A stretch of DNA of 64,000 nucleotides from Rhinopomastus cyanomelas (Eukaryota > Chordata > Aves > Bucerotiformes > Rhinopomastidae): NCBI GenBank assembly GCA_013400115.1, contig VXBP01008605.1:137492-201491 (forward strand). Direction: 5' to 3'. Made by a program: the position numbers and the translations under genes. Positions 31,885 through 43,800 of this stretch are shown piece by piece. A model generated the notes under the pieces. The model had not been told where the DNA came from and searched no databases. It was given only the letters and a program-made list of their open reading frames with translations. The first letter of the stretch is position 1. The number at the start of each line of letters is the position of its first letter.

Positions 31885-32024
31885 AGAATCATAGAATCAT
31901 TAGGGATTGGAAGGGATCTTGAAAGTCATCAAGTCAAATCCCCCTGCCAGAGCAGGATCACCTAGACCAAGTCATACAGGAACATGTCCAGGCAGGTTTG
32001 AAACATCTCCAAAGAAGGAGGTTG
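31885..32024 (-). mobile_element. CR1 3' end, 140 bp
   Basis: AGAGAATCATAGAATCATTAGG to ACATCTCCAAAGAAGGAGG. Confidence 0.92.
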
Positions 32025-32185
32025 TCTGACTTATGCCCCTGTATCTTGCTGTGCACATTTCACTTCAATAGTAGAAGTCTGATCATAAAATACTTTCACA
32101 TTCTGCACAAATAATCACTTTTTCTGATAAGACAGACTGGCTACCAATTGCACACTTTTGGGAAAAACTCCTGTTTCTCATGGGA

Positions 32186-32252
32186 GGGGGGGATTGGACT
32201 GGATGATCTTTCGAGGTCCCTTCCGATCCCTAATGTTCTGTGATTCTGTGAA
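32186..32252 (+). mobile_element. CR1 3' end, 67 bp
   Basis: GGGGGGATTGGACTGGATGA to TGTTCTGTGATTCTGTGA. Confidence 0.88.
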
Positions 32253-32611
32253 ATGAAGCCATTTTTGCAGCAAACCAGCTGTTAGGCCATTTAATCAGAC
32301 CAACTGTCACTTTCATCCACTGCATTTAATTAAAACACCCACAGCACTGTTCCTTCATTTTGTTGGCTTACTTTTACTTATTTCTTCAGAATGTTTGGCC
32401 TGGACTAGGAGCTTTCTCATTTAGCTATCTTGAAAGCACTGTCAGCTGCAAAACACTGGTGTATTATGTACAAGCAGACCTAAAGCAAATAAAATCAATA
32501 CCGGGTTATCTTAACCACTTCAAAGTAGTTCTCTTCATTACAGGATTGTATCAGCTTAATGATTTTATACTGAAGAGCTGATATATCCCTCTACATAGAA
32601 ATAATACAATT
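32253..32611. other. Non-repetitive interval, nothing recognised
   Basis: Unique AT-rich sequence leading into the pyrimidine-rich tandem duplication. Confidence 0.4.
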
Positions 32612-32830
32612 TTGATCTATTTTTATCTTGCTTTTAATATACTGGTAGTGTTCCCTATGCTTCTCTGGCTCTCTCCTGCCTTCCTCCCCATTTCCTCCCT
32701 ATTTTGGTCTATTATTATTTTGGTCTATTATTGTTTTGCTTCTAATATACTGGCAATGTTCTCTATGCTTCTCTCCCTCTTTCCTCCCTTCCTCCCTATC
32801 TCCTCCCTCCTTCCCTTCATTAGGAATTTC
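32612..32830. repeat. 108-bp tandem duplication, pyrimidine-rich
   Basis: AATATACTGG occurs at 32636 and again at 32744, each followed by a similar TATGCTTCTCT segment and a CTTCCTCCC-rich run. A smaller TTTTGGTCTATTATT repeat lies between them. The plus strand is strongly T/C-biased from 32660 to 32820. Confidence 0.85.
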
Positions 32831-33361
32831 GACAGTTCAGAAAGAGAGAGAACACAAAATTAGGAGTGAGCACGTCCGAAACACACGCTGATGTTGAGGC
32901 TTAGAAATGAAAGTCATGTGTACTAAGCTGAAAACCTCAGAATCACAGGCCTGTCACTGAGATCAAAACAAGTAGAATCCAGTTTTGTACAGTCTCACAG
33001 ACACAAAGTACCCCAAACCACTCATCAAAGTAGGTCATTAGTTACTGCACCGCCAGCGACGGGTAAGCAAGTAGGGAAACTGTTTTCCTTCATGCCAGTG
33101 GGGACTTCAAAAAATCTTCTTAAGAATACTAATGTTAGATGATCCACAGGGATCTTCCTTGTGCTTTCTTCCCCCCTCTTAAAGCTAAAGGCTACATACT
33201 TGTTACTATTTTGGAAGAATTTTGAGGCAAGGAAATGCATTTTTGTGTCACACCATAAATCACCAAGTTTCCTAATCCTACTTGGCATGAGCTGACCCCT
33301 TCATAACAGATAGGATGAGTTTCAGCCTAATGGTTGAAGATAGCAGAAAAATACAGGACTT
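32831..33361. other. Non-repetitive interval, nothing recognised
   Basis: An 87-codon minus frame (33025-33288) has no recognisable motif. Confidence 0.4.
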
Positions 33362-33419
33362 GCACTCGATTATCCTCACAGGTCCCTTCCAACTCAAGAT
33401 GATACATGGTTCTATGACA
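33362..33419 (+). mobile_element. Old CR1 3' end
   Basis: GATTATCCTCACAGGTCCCT, TCCAACTCAAGATGATACATGG, ending GGTTCTATGAC. Diverged, of a subfamily other than the young one. Confidence 0.65.
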
Positions 33420-33525
33420 GCAGCATCCTGTGTTTTCATTCATATCTCAGGTGCGAAAAGGCTTCCCTTTTCCTGGCGCCAAAAACACAAGACTTTGCGG
33501 TCCTGTGTATATACAAGGAGTCATC

Positions 33526-33643
33526 ACAGTATCATAGCATCATCAGGAATTGGAAGGGACCTCGAAAGATCATCTAGTCCAATCCCCCTGCCACAGCAGG
33601 ATCACCTAGGCCAAGCTGCACAGGAACACATCCAGGCGAGTCA
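33526..33643 (-). mobile_element. CR1 3' end, 118 bp
   Basis: CACAGTATCATAGCATCATC to GAACACATCCAGGCGAGT. Confidence 0.9.
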
Positions 33644-34728
33644 CTTTTGTGTTGGCAGGATGTTTGAGGACAAGGATGTGCAGTGTCTGCAAAGGACATG
33701 TTTCCGCTTTCCCCTATGAGATGGCTGCTGTTGCTTCCCAAGAAGAGCAAGGGTGCCAGCCTAGCACCAGCCCACACCTCTGGCAGTTTCAAAATGGGGA
33801 ATATGGAATTTCGTGGTAGTTACTCAGAAGAAAGAAATTCCTGATGCACATGGCAAATACATCATTAGTCCATGAGTCTGAAAAGAGGACAAGAAAATGA
33901 TGAAGCTAAGGGAAGTTTATAACAATCACCTGCTGCCTGTTAAGAAACCCAGGTTTAAGAGTCCCTGGGTTTAGGTTAAAGCCACTTCTACATTACTTAA
34001 GGAGAACCCTTGCTCTTTCTTTTTTCCAATAATTTCTTCTTGTAAATCTGAATTCATAGTTGAATTTTTCTGTTTGCCCAAAATATATGCTAAGAATTAA
34101 GCGGATCTTCCAAAAAGAAAGCTGCCTAAAATAATTGCTTTTGATGAGGAGGTATTTGGTGAATTAGCTAGTTGTGTTTCTTCTATTCCAAACATTAGGA
34201 AAAATATGCAACTAGTCAGTTAATTCCAATCTCCTATTTCATCTAGTTAATGAATTATTCAAAGGTTCATGCAGCTGCTGAAGTGCTGTAGAAGTTTAAA
34301 TTTAACATTCGGGTGGCACACGTGGCAACTTGGCAATCATTATTTTTTTGAATATGGCTTTTAATTTAAATTCCTGTGTGACTGATGCGAAACGACGTGC
34401 TGTGCAGACCAGAGATAGTTTAATCAACGAGTGGTCTTTGTGAATAATCTTGATGGCAAAAGCTCTATTCAATTTCATGTAATTTTCTTGCTCCTAAAAA
34501 TGAATTTAATACCTCGTCCAGCTCTCGACATTCAACATTTTGCTTTCTTTCACTGCAAATCATCTTAAAATACTGAGGGAGGATGAACAGAAATGCAAAT
34601 AGGAAATATATTATGACACTTAGTGTTTTCTATCGGTTTAATTTCCATTTCTTCCTCTTTCTCACTTGGACTTGGTCCAACATTTTCTGCAGGGAGGTTT
34701 TAGATCTATCAATATTATATCATAACAC
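33644..34728. other. Repeat-poor interval, about 1.1 kb
   Basis: AT-rich unique sequence. No open frame or repeat of note. Confidence 0.45.
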
Positions 34729-34810
34729 GGATCATAGAATCATAGAATCATTAGGGATCAGAAGGGACCTCGAAAGATCATCCAGTCCAATCCCCTGCCA
34801 CACAGGATGA
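34729..34810 (-). mobile_element. CR1 3' end, about 80 bp
   Basis: GATCATAGAATCATAGAATC to AATCCCCTGCCACACAGGAT, with GCAG lost from CACAGCAGGAT. Confidence 0.9.
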
Positions 34811-34962
34811 CAGCAGTCCTAATCAGAATGAACAGTTTTACTTATTAGAAGAGGTTTTAATGATGATAGAAATGTTCCTTTATTCATAATGGTTGAAATA
34901 CCACAAAGATGCATAGCACCTGTCTTCATGGTGCTAGAGAGGTGTTTGCTTTCAAGATATAA

Positions 34963-35086
34963 ACCCTCCTGGATATGTTCTTGTGTGACTTGGTCTAGGG
35001 GATCCTGGTCTGGCAGGGGGATTGGACTAGGTGGTCTTTTGAGGTCCCCTCGAATCCCTAATGTTCTGTGATTCTGTGATTCTGTC
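34963..35086 (+). mobile_element. CR1 3' end, 124 bp
   Basis: AACCCTCCTGGATATGTTCT to ATTCTGTGATTCTGTCAG. Confidence 0.92.
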
Positions 35087-35264
35087 AGCAAAAACAAAAC
35101 TCTTATATGACGGAAACTTCCATGAAAACGCAGAAGTAGAAAATCACCTTCACATGAAGTTGAATGAACTTTTGTTTTGTGAAAGCTAAAACTCAAGCAG
35201 CTATTTCTTCAAAAGCAGAGCAGAAAATAAAGGTAGGATTGTACGTCTTAGCTTATGGTTCTCT

Positions 35265-35402
35265 CCAGCAATCAAGGCCAGGTTGGCTGGGGCCCTGAGT
35301 AACCTGCTCTAGTGAAGGTGTCCCTGCCTATGCAGGGGGGTTGGAACTAGATGATCTTTAAGGTCCCGTCCAACCCTGGCCATGCTATAGTTCTATGATT
35401 TA
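35265..35402 (+). mobile_element. CR1 3' end of a different subfamily
   Basis: GCCAGGTTGGCTGGGGCCCTG, GGTGTCCCTGCCTATGCAGG, GGGTTGGAACTAGATGATC, CCAACCCTGGCCATGC. This has the GTGTCCCTGCC box seen in the first tail of the long CR1 (4650-4690) but a different terminus, so it is a separate subfamily. Confidence 0.88.
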
Positions 35403-35548
35403 TAACTCAGTAAATAACTGGCAAACCTCAGAAATATGACTCTAGAAACAAATGCAGACCTTGGACAAAATTTCACCACAAATTATCACTCATTACCATG
35501 TGTTTTCTTGCTGCTACTGTGTAAAATACATTGACTGAAAGACACAGC

Positions 35549-35592
35549 AGAGAAGGAGACTACACAACCCCCCTGGGCAGCCTGCTCCAAAG
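35549..35592 (-). mobile_element. Internal CR1 scrap
   Basis: AGAGAAGGAGACTACACAAC to GGGCAGCCTGCTCCA: a piece from the ORF2 stop region without 3' end, so truncated at both ends by deletion. Confidence 0.75.
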
Positions 35593-36937
35593 TCCTACAG
35601 TCTGCAGCATCAGTTTGGGAATAGGATGGTGTTGGATGTTGGTAGCTTCTCGGTCCTTATTCAAGGTCAACTGTATATGTTTCTAACACAGCCTTTTGCA
35701 TCTCATTGAGATTTTGGTTTTGTTTGTTCTTTTATTGTCCAGAAAGCTCCTACTATGTCTGAATTTATTACACGCCAAACTTCTTCCATCTCTTTTACAC
35801 TCGTTCTTTCTCCTCCTTATTGCTTCTAAAAATAAGTTTTACCCAGCTCTGAAGGCTGAGTTCCCTTATCAATGCAAAGTTGACCACTGATAAGTAGTTT
35901 ACAGCCACAGGACTTCTAGTATCACTGTGTGCCATCTCTGTTATCACCCCATCCCTGGACTTTCCCTACTCTGCATGGTTTTTCTCCAATTTAAAGGGTC
36001 TGCTTCACTCCATTTTTTTCACTTCATTACACTGCATCACAATAGGGTGGTAAATAATTCATTCTGCACCACACTTAGCGATATTATCTAGATAAAAATT
36101 GTGTTTACGCTACACAGTTACACAAAGCTCAGCAAAACTAAAACAAATCACGACACATCCATCTGGCCATTAGAATATTGCTTTTACAGCTAAACAATGT
36201 GAAGCACAGCTCTGAGCAGGTCAAGAGAAGTTAGGAGGCCAAAACCTGCCATTAGCAAGGTCAATGCTGTATTTATTGGGTTACACAGGTTCATTTTTTA
36301 ATTGCCTCATATGCATTTTGAATAGCAAGACTTGAACAGAGCACAGGACTGATTTTGGTAGATTAATACAAATACAGATTAATTTACTTGGCAATGCAAT
36401 GGAATACTATGCATCAAGTAATTACGGAAGGTTTGCAACTCATGATATGTTTTAGAAGAAAGAAAGATATCTGAGTGGCTCCTTATACAGTACAAAATGA
36501 ATAATCATAATGAGATATTTTTGCAGCAGAAAATTATTCCGATCAAAGGCCAAGTCTTGCCCTCTGTTACGTTTGCCCAGCTGCTACCGATGCCAATTGT
36601 AGTTATGGGTGGGTGTAGCTGAGAGAAGGATCTGCTTCTGAATAGGAATGGAAATTGTATTATTATTTGCTTTCAAGAAATAATAGCATTCAGGGACCTT
36701 GAGTATTTCGTATGTAATAGAAGTTGTTGCTTGGCGGGGCTAAAAAAAATCAGTTGGAACTGGTTTTGTCATCTCTGTGGGCTAGTATTTATCTAGATAC
36801 TAATTTCTGGAACTACTTCTATAAATCATGTAAATGCAGACTCAACCAGTTCAGATTCAGGTAGAGCTCCCATGAATTTAAAGCACACTAAACATGAAAT
36901 AAAACCACTTTGCCACTACCACTGCACACTGCTACGT
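35593..36937. other. Repeat-poor interval, about 1.3 kb
   Basis: One of the longest CR1-free stretches. I see no coding or RNA feature. Its persistence without insertions may be chance. Confidence 0.45.
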
Positions 36938-37072
36938 ACTCTGGAGATGTTTAAAACCCACCTGGACATGTTCCTGTGTGACTTGATCTAGGGGATCCTG
37001 CTCTGGCAGGGGGATTGGACCGGATGATCTTTCAAGGTCCCTTCCAACCCCCAATGTTCTGTGATTCTGTAT
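36938..37072 (+). mobile_element. CR1 3' end, 135 bp
   Basis: CTCTGGAGATGTTTAAAACC to TGTTCTGTGATTCTGT. Confidence 0.93.
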
Positions 37073-37332
37073 CTCAGTTGTACATTAACAAATCAGGAAT
37101 TAGAAACTCAGATGACTAAAAATAGCGGAAATAACTCTTTCATTGAAAAAAAGGGTTCTTACTTGTGTAAAAAAAAATTGTCCTTACTTGTGTTTCTGGA
37201 ATGGAAATATTCTGGCACATAAAAAACACAAACAAATATGTGGGTTTATGCACATTTCTTTCCTGTGCAAACATAAACAAACATTTACAGAACACACACC
37301 TCATCTGCACCACAGTGATTTCAAGTCACATC

Positions 37333-37396
37333 TGATGGGATTGGACTAGATGATCTTTCAAGGTCACTTCACATCCCTAATGATTCTATGATTGTT
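37333..37396 (+). mobile_element. CR1 3' end, about 60 bp
   Basis: GATGGGATTGGACTAGATGA to AATGATTCTATGATTG. Confidence 0.87.
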
Positions 37397-37433
37397 AAAC
37401 TATAAATTATAAATCTATCCTCTTATTGAACAT

Positions 37434-37543
37434 TTAGCCTGGAGAAGCTTGAGAGGAGACCTTCTTGCTCTCTACAACTTCTTGAAAGAAGGTTGTAGAG
37501 TGGTGGGGGATGGTCTATTTTCCCTAGTGATAGGATGAGTCCT
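37434..37543 (+). mobile_element. Internal CR1 scrap (ORF2 C-terminal block)
   Basis: TAGCCTGGAGAAGCTTGAGA, CTCTCTACAACTTCTTGAAA and CTAGTGATAGGATGAG match the SLEK-RGDLLALYNYL region of an older CR1 subfamily. No 3' end present. Confidence 0.72.
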
Positions 37544-38964
37544 TTCATTTCTTTGTCCTTCTCCGTTACTTTGTCTTGTCGTCCACGTTTTATCATCAGT
37601 GACAAAGAAATCTTTACTAACATTTGGTTTGCAAGTGCATGATATGAACAAGGGCTACAAAAACCATTCAAGACAAGAGGTGAAGTTTGGAGAAGATAGT
37701 GGAATTTTTGCCTACAGCAAGGCCTGTGGCAGGTAGCATGAGGAAGTTTCAGTACTGAAGTATCAGTGAATTTCTTCCTCTGGGTGTGTGTATCTGCTTC
37801 CTACATGACAGCACAGCTGATAAAATAAGCAAGAGGACTGTGAGAAAAAGTGTTGCAGCGAGAAGAAGCCTCAAAAATCTGCTTATTTGGAAGGAAGAGT
37901 AACAAACTGTAATAACCCATCTCTTTATCATTTGACAAGATGACCATCTAGTGAAAACTCATTAACTGCTACGTACTGCTGAGTTAAAGGGCATCAAGTT
38001 CAAACCGCTAAGGAAGTAAGGAAGAAGAAGCAAAATCCTAAAACCAATTAGCACATTCCATAAACAGGGAAGTAAGAAGGAGTATTGCACATAACCAACT
38101 CTCAACAAAATCAATTGGCGTTTTACTTGTTCCAGCAGCCCAAATCTCATTTTTGAAGAGCTCAAGTATGTTTTTTTCTGTTTTTTCTTTAAAATACAAA
38201 AAAAATTAACAAACCATGAGAAACTGAGCTTCCATTTTCAGAGATAATTTCCTAAACTTTAGGTAAATGTTTGAAGCACAGAATGAACAATGTGTTTACA
38301 CCACTAGACAGTACCTACCTAATGCACACAGCATCTGGATAACCTACTTCGGTGAAGAGTGGTGGATCCACAGCTACCACACACTTCTTTGTTTGGTCAT
38401 AAACATGAATTCTGATGACTTATTATTTAGAAGGACATTAAATTAATCTTTGAAAACCTACTTCCTTTATGCCTTGTGTTTTAGTATTTTGTTATAGGCC
38501 TGCACCATTCACTTGCAGTGTCTGTGCACATAGGAGAGGGAACGCTCTGGTAGGCATGAAGGGAAGCTTGTATGGGCATGACTTCAATCATTCTCAACAA
38601 TCACTTACAAGTAACATCAGCACACAATCAGTTACTGTCCCTTTTAGGGACAATAGACTTTGGAAGGTAGACAAAGACTTTGGAAGCATATTTATATTTG
38701 TAGAAATGCTTTTGAATACCTAAGTCATTAAAAATTGCTTAGAATAGACTCCAAAGTAGAGACAAGGCAGATCTATGTGTTTTGTCATCTGGATACAGTG
38801 TGATTAAGAAACACTTTTATCAAGGTTGAAGACCAGAGTGTTTTGTTTGCATATGACTGATACCAGAAGCTGGACACTACTACTGAGAGCAGGGCTGTTA
38901 TTCCCAGAGGAACAGAGCTCAGCTTGATCTGACTAGAGACTTCACAGTGACTTGAGAAAGGGTG
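37544..38964. other. Repeat-poor interval, about 1.4 kb
   Basis: No repeat family or gene identified. Short A/T homopolymers occur near 38170-38210. Confidence 0.45.
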
Positions 38965-39342
38965 AGAGTAGGAAAGGCTGAGGGAGCTGGATCACTTTAG
39001 CTTGGAGAAGAGGAGACTGAGGGGTGACCTCATTAATGTCTATAAATATGTGAAGGGTGGGTGTCAGGAGGATGGAGCCAGGCTCTGCTCAGTGTCATCT
39101 AGTGATAGGACAGGGGGCAATGCGCATGAGCTGGAACTTAGGAGGTTCCATATAAATATCAGAAGGAACTTCTTTCCAGTGAGGGTGACAGAGCACTGGA
39201 ACAGGCTGCCCAGAGGGGCTGTGGATTCTCCTTCTCTGGAGACATTTAAATCCCACCTGGATGTGTTCCTGTGCGGCTAGATCGGACTAAATGATCTTTC
39301 AAGGCCCCTTCCAAACACTAATGTTCTGTGATTCTGTGATAG
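38965..39342 (+). mobile_element. CR1 fragment, 380 bp, nearly open
   Basis: The frame 39002-39280 (MEKRRLRGDLINVYKYVKGG to LDVFLCG) is uninterrupted, so this is a young copy. In the 3' UTR about 35 bp are missing: GTGCGGCTAGATCGGACTAA lacks the GGTGATCCTGCTGTGGCAGG segment. Confidence 0.94.
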
Positions 39343-40309
39343 GTTGCTCTTGGTCCAAATCTAAGATCAATGTGAATTATCTTATGCATGCATCTGTAAA
39401 AAGAGATCAGCTTCTCCAACATTTAGAAGTAGCTGTTTCACATCAACAAGTGAGGTTTAGGTGTCTGTCTTTTGCAGCAACCTCTTAAAATTGAGAGAAG
39501 AAAAGGACAACCTAGCCACTGTGTATGAGGCAAACACAGAGACAAGTTGTGAGGAATCCAGGTTAGTCAGGACATGATGATTCCAACTAGTATGAAGCTG
39601 TTCATAAGTTTACCTGATTGAAGAGCTGCTCACAGCTTGTCAGAACTTCAGAGCTCTGTAATAGAATTGAAATGAATATGTAGTAGCTTTCATTACACAG
39701 GAGCAAAAAATAATTGACATCAACCACCTGCTGAGAAAACACGAGCACTAATGCCATGAACTTAGGACTTTTTCAGAAGGCAAAAATTGCTTTGTCACAG
39801 TGAGGAACAGATACACCTGACTTCTGAAAGTGTCATGAAGAGCTGTAGTCCTTTCAAAGAGCACACAAAGAAACTCATGGTCTTTGGTAGTTTTACAGAG
39901 CTAGCTGCTCTGGCACTAGGATCTATGTGTCTCCTCCTCGGCCTAACTATGCTGTTTTGGATGTCACTTACTGCATCTTCTGTTATGCACATACACAAGT
40001 GTGTCCACACATCCACACGTACACTTCTATACGTGTGCACGTACACACCCACCTGGGTATATTCACACCTTAACTTCTGTAGTCACAATACGTGTTCATC
40101 CAAGAAGGCAATCAGCAAAGCACATTGAGTGGTCATAGTTCACTAGAAAATCTTTTAAGAACCAAAAAAAAATACACAAGAATGTAAGAATCCTCAAAAC
40201 AGGTAACTACAATGGAGTGACGATTTGCAGTCTCCAAGTGTGTGAGGAGTTCCAGTAGTAAGTATAAAAAGATTACATCAGTGTTTGAAAATTTGGTGTG
40301 CCCTGGAAA
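39343..40309. other. Interval with a CA/GT-rich stretch
   Basis: 39985-40055 is rich in CACACA and ACGTGTGCACGT words. The 113-codon plus frame at 39787-40128 spans it and has one hydrophobic run but no family signature. Confidence 0.4.
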
Positions 40310-40580
40310 AGAAAGGACTCGGAGGAAGGACGCATTGACATCATTAATGTTGATAAATATGGAAAGGGCAGGTGTCAGGAGGATGGAGCCAGGCTCTGCT
40401 CAGTGGTACCCGGCGATAGGACAAGGGGCAACGTGTGTCAGCTGGAACACAGGAGGTTCCATATAAATATCAGAAGGAACTTCTTCCTAGTGAGGGTGAC
40501 AGAGCACTGGAATGGGCTGCCCAGGGGGGTTGTGGAGTCTCCTTCTCTGGAGACATTTACAATCCACCTGGACACCTGAA
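40310..40580 (+). mobile_element. CR1 fragment, 270 bp, 3' end missing
   Basis: GGTGTCAGGAGGATGGAGCC through RRNFFLVRVTEHWNGLPRG to CCACCTGGACACCTGAATCG, where the CR1 match stops before the tail. Either a deletion or an aberrant end. Confidence 0.92.
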
Positions 40581-40683
40581 TCGTGTATAGCTTTCCAGAA
40601 TCATCAAATACACAACTAACAAACTTGCAAATCAGCCTGTGGAAGATACTGAGATAAATTACTCGAGACCGTAAAAATACACT

Positions 40684-40852
40684 AAACTGTTTAGAGGTCT
40701 GGAACAGGCTGCCAAGGGAGGTTGTGTAGTCTCCTTCACTGGAGACATTTAAAACCTGTGTGACTTGGTCTAGGTGATGCTGTGGAAGGGGGATTGGACT
40801 AGATGATCTTTTGAGGTCCCTTACAATCCCTATGATTCTATGATTCCTGAAA
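40684..40852 (+). mobile_element. CR1 fragment, 170 bp
   Basis: TGGAACAGGCTGCCAAGGGA to CCCTATGATTCTATGATTCC, with small deletions (AAAACCTGTGTGACTTGG skips the TGGACATGTTCC segment). Confidence 0.92.
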
Positions 40853-41490
40853 TTAATAGCAACTAGAAGAGATAAAGTATTTTAGCACTCAGACTACTGG
40901 CTGAATTCTTTAGAACTGTAGATGATGCTGGTACATAAATCTGTGCCACAGGACCACTGCTGTTACAGCAAATGAAGATTTGACCCACTAATGCAGAAAA
41001 TGTCTCATAGTGACAAATATGGAGAATCATATTTGCCAGAAAGTCAGACATTTTACAAAACAATGAACCACAGTCTGCGTCCTTAACAGTGTATTATCAT
41101 GAAAAAGCATGCCTGCAGATCTCACTGTGGGCTCCAAAGCAAAAGCTGCTCGAGCCATCAGTCTTCCCGTAGGCACTTCTAAAAATGATTTGGACTGGAG
41201 CAGTATGACAACATTTTATTTTTATTTTCTTACATACCGATGGTTTCTTTCCTCATGTGACATGTGTTTCTTGCTCAAGCCGTGCTGTTTATTCTGCTCT
41301 CTGCACCAAGGAAGCTAGTCTTACAAACATTTTATGCAGACAGATACGGTCTGTCCTTGCACATATACAGGTGAGAGCAGAATTTTGATGTATTTCTTCA
41401 ACAACAAGGGAATTTATGCAGTAGTTGGCTTTCTGTTCACACTACTTTGGTAAACAAAACTTTAAGTCAGTCTTGGAGAGGCTGATTTTT
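40853..41490. other. Interval with a short open frame
   Basis: The minus strand is open for about 70 codons (40863-41080) with mixed composition. I see no domain and no strong splice signal. Confidence 0.4.
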
Positions 41491-41693
41491 AATCACAGAA
41501 TCACCGAACATTAGGGATTGGAAGGGACCTCGAAAGATCATCCAGTCCAATCCCCCTGACACAGCAGGATCACCTAGACCAAGTCACACAGGAACACATC
41601 CAGGCGGGTTTTAAACACCTCCAGAGAAGGAGACTCCATAACCCTCCTTGGACAGCCTGTTCCATTGCTCCAACAGCCTCACTGTGAAGAATA
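41491..41693 (-). mobile_element. CR1 fragment, 200 bp
   Basis: AATCACAGAATCACCGAACA to CAACAGCCTCACTGTGAAGAA. Confidence 0.93.
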
Positions 41694-42017
41694 TGTATGC
41701 ATTATATATATTATGAATTACATAGGTATTCCACACCAGCTTTTCCTTTAAGAATTTGAAAAGCAGAGACTGCAATGCAATGTGTAATTGCACCCCACTT
41801 TTTCTGTTCACATGCTGAAGTCAGCACATAATAGCTGACACAGCAGAGAATGCTGAGATGCCAATTTATCAAAAATTAAACCAGGGATTATCTTGGTGAT
41901 GCTTCTGCTCCTTTGAAAAAAACTCTCTTGATGCTTGGCCGAGTAGCTGTTTAGTTACAAGTTTCCGTATCCTATCTGTCGGTCTCATTCAGAACACAAC
42001 ACATTACAGAGTTTTTT

Positions 42018-42380
42018 GTGAGAGGAGACTGAGGAGTGACCGCATTAACGTCTATAAATGTGTGAAGGGTGGGTGTCAGGAGGATGGAGCCAGGCTCTGC
42101 TCAATGTCATCTGGTGATAGGACAAGGGGCAATGGGTGTGAGCTGGAACAGGGAGGTTTTCCATGTAAATATCAGAAGGAACTTCTTCCCAGTGAGGGTG
42201 ACAGACAACAGGATGCCCAGGGGGGTTGTGGAGTCTCCTTCACTGCAGATGTTTAAAACCCTCCTGGACATGTTCATGTGCAACTGGATGTAGGTGATCC
42301 TGCTGTGACAGGGGGATTAGACTAGAAGGTATTTCGGGGTCCCTTCCAATCCCTAATGATTCTATGGTTCTATGATTTTG
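42018..42380 (+). mobile_element. CR1 fragment, 360 bp
   Basis: GTGAGAGGAGACTGAGGAGT through RRNFFPVRVTDNRMPRGVVE (with about 15 bp deleted at GACAGACAACAGGATGCCC) to ATTCTATGGTTCTATGATT. Confidence 0.94.
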
Positions 42381-42558
42381 TAGACAGTGACTTTTGCATC
42401 TTTCCCTACCTATAATGAAATCATAACAATATCCTTACATAAAACATGCAGTTCAGGCTCTTTTTTCCCCCCGATTATTATCGCAGTAGCATTTCTAAAC
42501 ACTACACAGTAAAATGTGAACTCGTTATTCCATTTTACTTTGCATTCCCAGAATCAAG

Positions 42559-43000
42559 TGTCATGGGTTGTGGTTGAGCTGGCCACAAACTGAATGACAG
42601 ACACTATCTGTTAGCCCCTCTCCTTTTCCAGAAGGGGAAGAGAGAGGGAATTAGGGACAACATCTATCAAACCAGAACACTCTGCAACGGTTCACAACCC
42701 AGTCACTCATCCTTACTATAATAATTCACATCAATAAATATTGTCAGGATCAATCTTAATAATATAGGTATCATCTTCTCCTGAGCATGGGAAGGAATAA
42801 ATTTACAAGTGAAATGGTGTTTTCCTCCAGTCACCTTGCATCCAGGAAAGTCTTTTAAACTTGAATCCTGCCTTCATAGAAGCCCCTCATTCCTATGTTA
42901 TCACAAGCACAGTTTCTAGGACAACTCTCTCTGCATGGCTTGTTCTTGCAAAGGAAAGAAAACCATTTCCCTCATAGAAGTGCCATCCAACGACTTTCCT
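42559..43000 (+). mobile_element. ERV LTR fragment (family 2)
   Basis: Begins TGTCATGGGTTGTGGTTGAG and GCTGGCC, then TGTTAGCCCCTCTCC, GGGGAAGAGAGAGGG and ATTCACATCAATAAATATTG, an arrangement I associate with avian ERVL-type LTRs. The right end is uncertain (anywhere from 42730 to 43100). No partner LTR or internal genes seen. Confidence 0.45.
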
Positions 43001-43341
43001 AAGTGAGACAGGAGCAAGGCCATTCTTCTTAGTTATATGCTGCATAGATTTTCCAAATATGTACAGATCTAGGTGACAAAATCGTAATCATGTGGGTCCC
43101 GGTACGTTGTCACTAGATTTATAATGGCCTTGCCAGAGAATCCTATGCTTTAGTTGACAAAATGTCACCCAAGTACATTGCAGAATAAATCATACCAGCC
43201 TGCCCTTCTGAAGAGGAGATGGAAAGTCAGTAGATCTAACAATACATTGATTGAAATATCCTTCTGATGGGAAAAACGTGATATATCACCACAAACCCCA
43301 TCATTTTCACATACACTGGTATCTCAGGGAAAGCTCACTTT

Positions 43342-43410
43342 CTGTCACGGTTTTGCTTTGGTTGGATGGGGATTATTTTCATGGAGCAGTGTTGAGAAAG
43401 TCCAGTGCTG
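43342..43410 (+). mobile_element. ERV LTR 5' piece
   Basis: TGTCACGGTTTTGCTTTGGT, TGGATGGGGATTATTTTCAT and GCAGTGTTGAG resemble the start of the LTR family found in reverse at 30935-31435. Only the first ~70 bp are recognisable. Confidence 0.45.
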
Positions 43411-43689
43411 AAAATTATCAGCAAACACACTCATTTCTTTTCCACTCTCATTTTACTGTCATTATAAAATGGGAGAGCACTGTATACAGGCCAAAATGCA
43501 GAGAATGGAAAAAATAAAGAAAGGAAAAAAAATCCTCATTTCTCCAATGATATTTATATTTTAAAAGCAGCCAAGCAAACAAAATTTTAGGTTTTTGCAT
43601 CCTACCTAAATACAATCAGCAGAAATGGGGCAGATTCAATTTGGATTTATGTTTAAAAATTTCCCTGTAAGGATAATGAAGCACTAAGT

Positions 43690-43800
43690 CAGGTTGTCCA
43701 GACAGGTTGTGGAACATCCATCCTTGGAGATTTCCATGATGTGACACGACAAAACCCTGAGAGACTCAGTCTGAATTCAATATTCTTATTGCTTTGAGTT
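43690..43800 (+). mobile_element. Old CR1 scrap
   Basis: CAGGTTGTCCAGACAGGTTG, GTGGAACATCCATCCTTGGA and GAGATT follow the word order of a CR1 ORF2 end (GGTTGTGGAGTCTCC...TGGAGAT). Heavily decayed. Confidence 0.5.

Noticed and set aside
39787..40128. 113-codon open frame with a hydrophobic stretch
   Set aside because: It crosses a CA/GT-rich low-complexity tract, has no domain words and no splice or conservation evidence. Likely chance.
40863..41080. About 70 open codons on the minus strand
   Set aside because: I considered it as a third exon-like frame beside 31469 and 57660, but any similarity is limited to serine-rich runs and the splice signals are poor.
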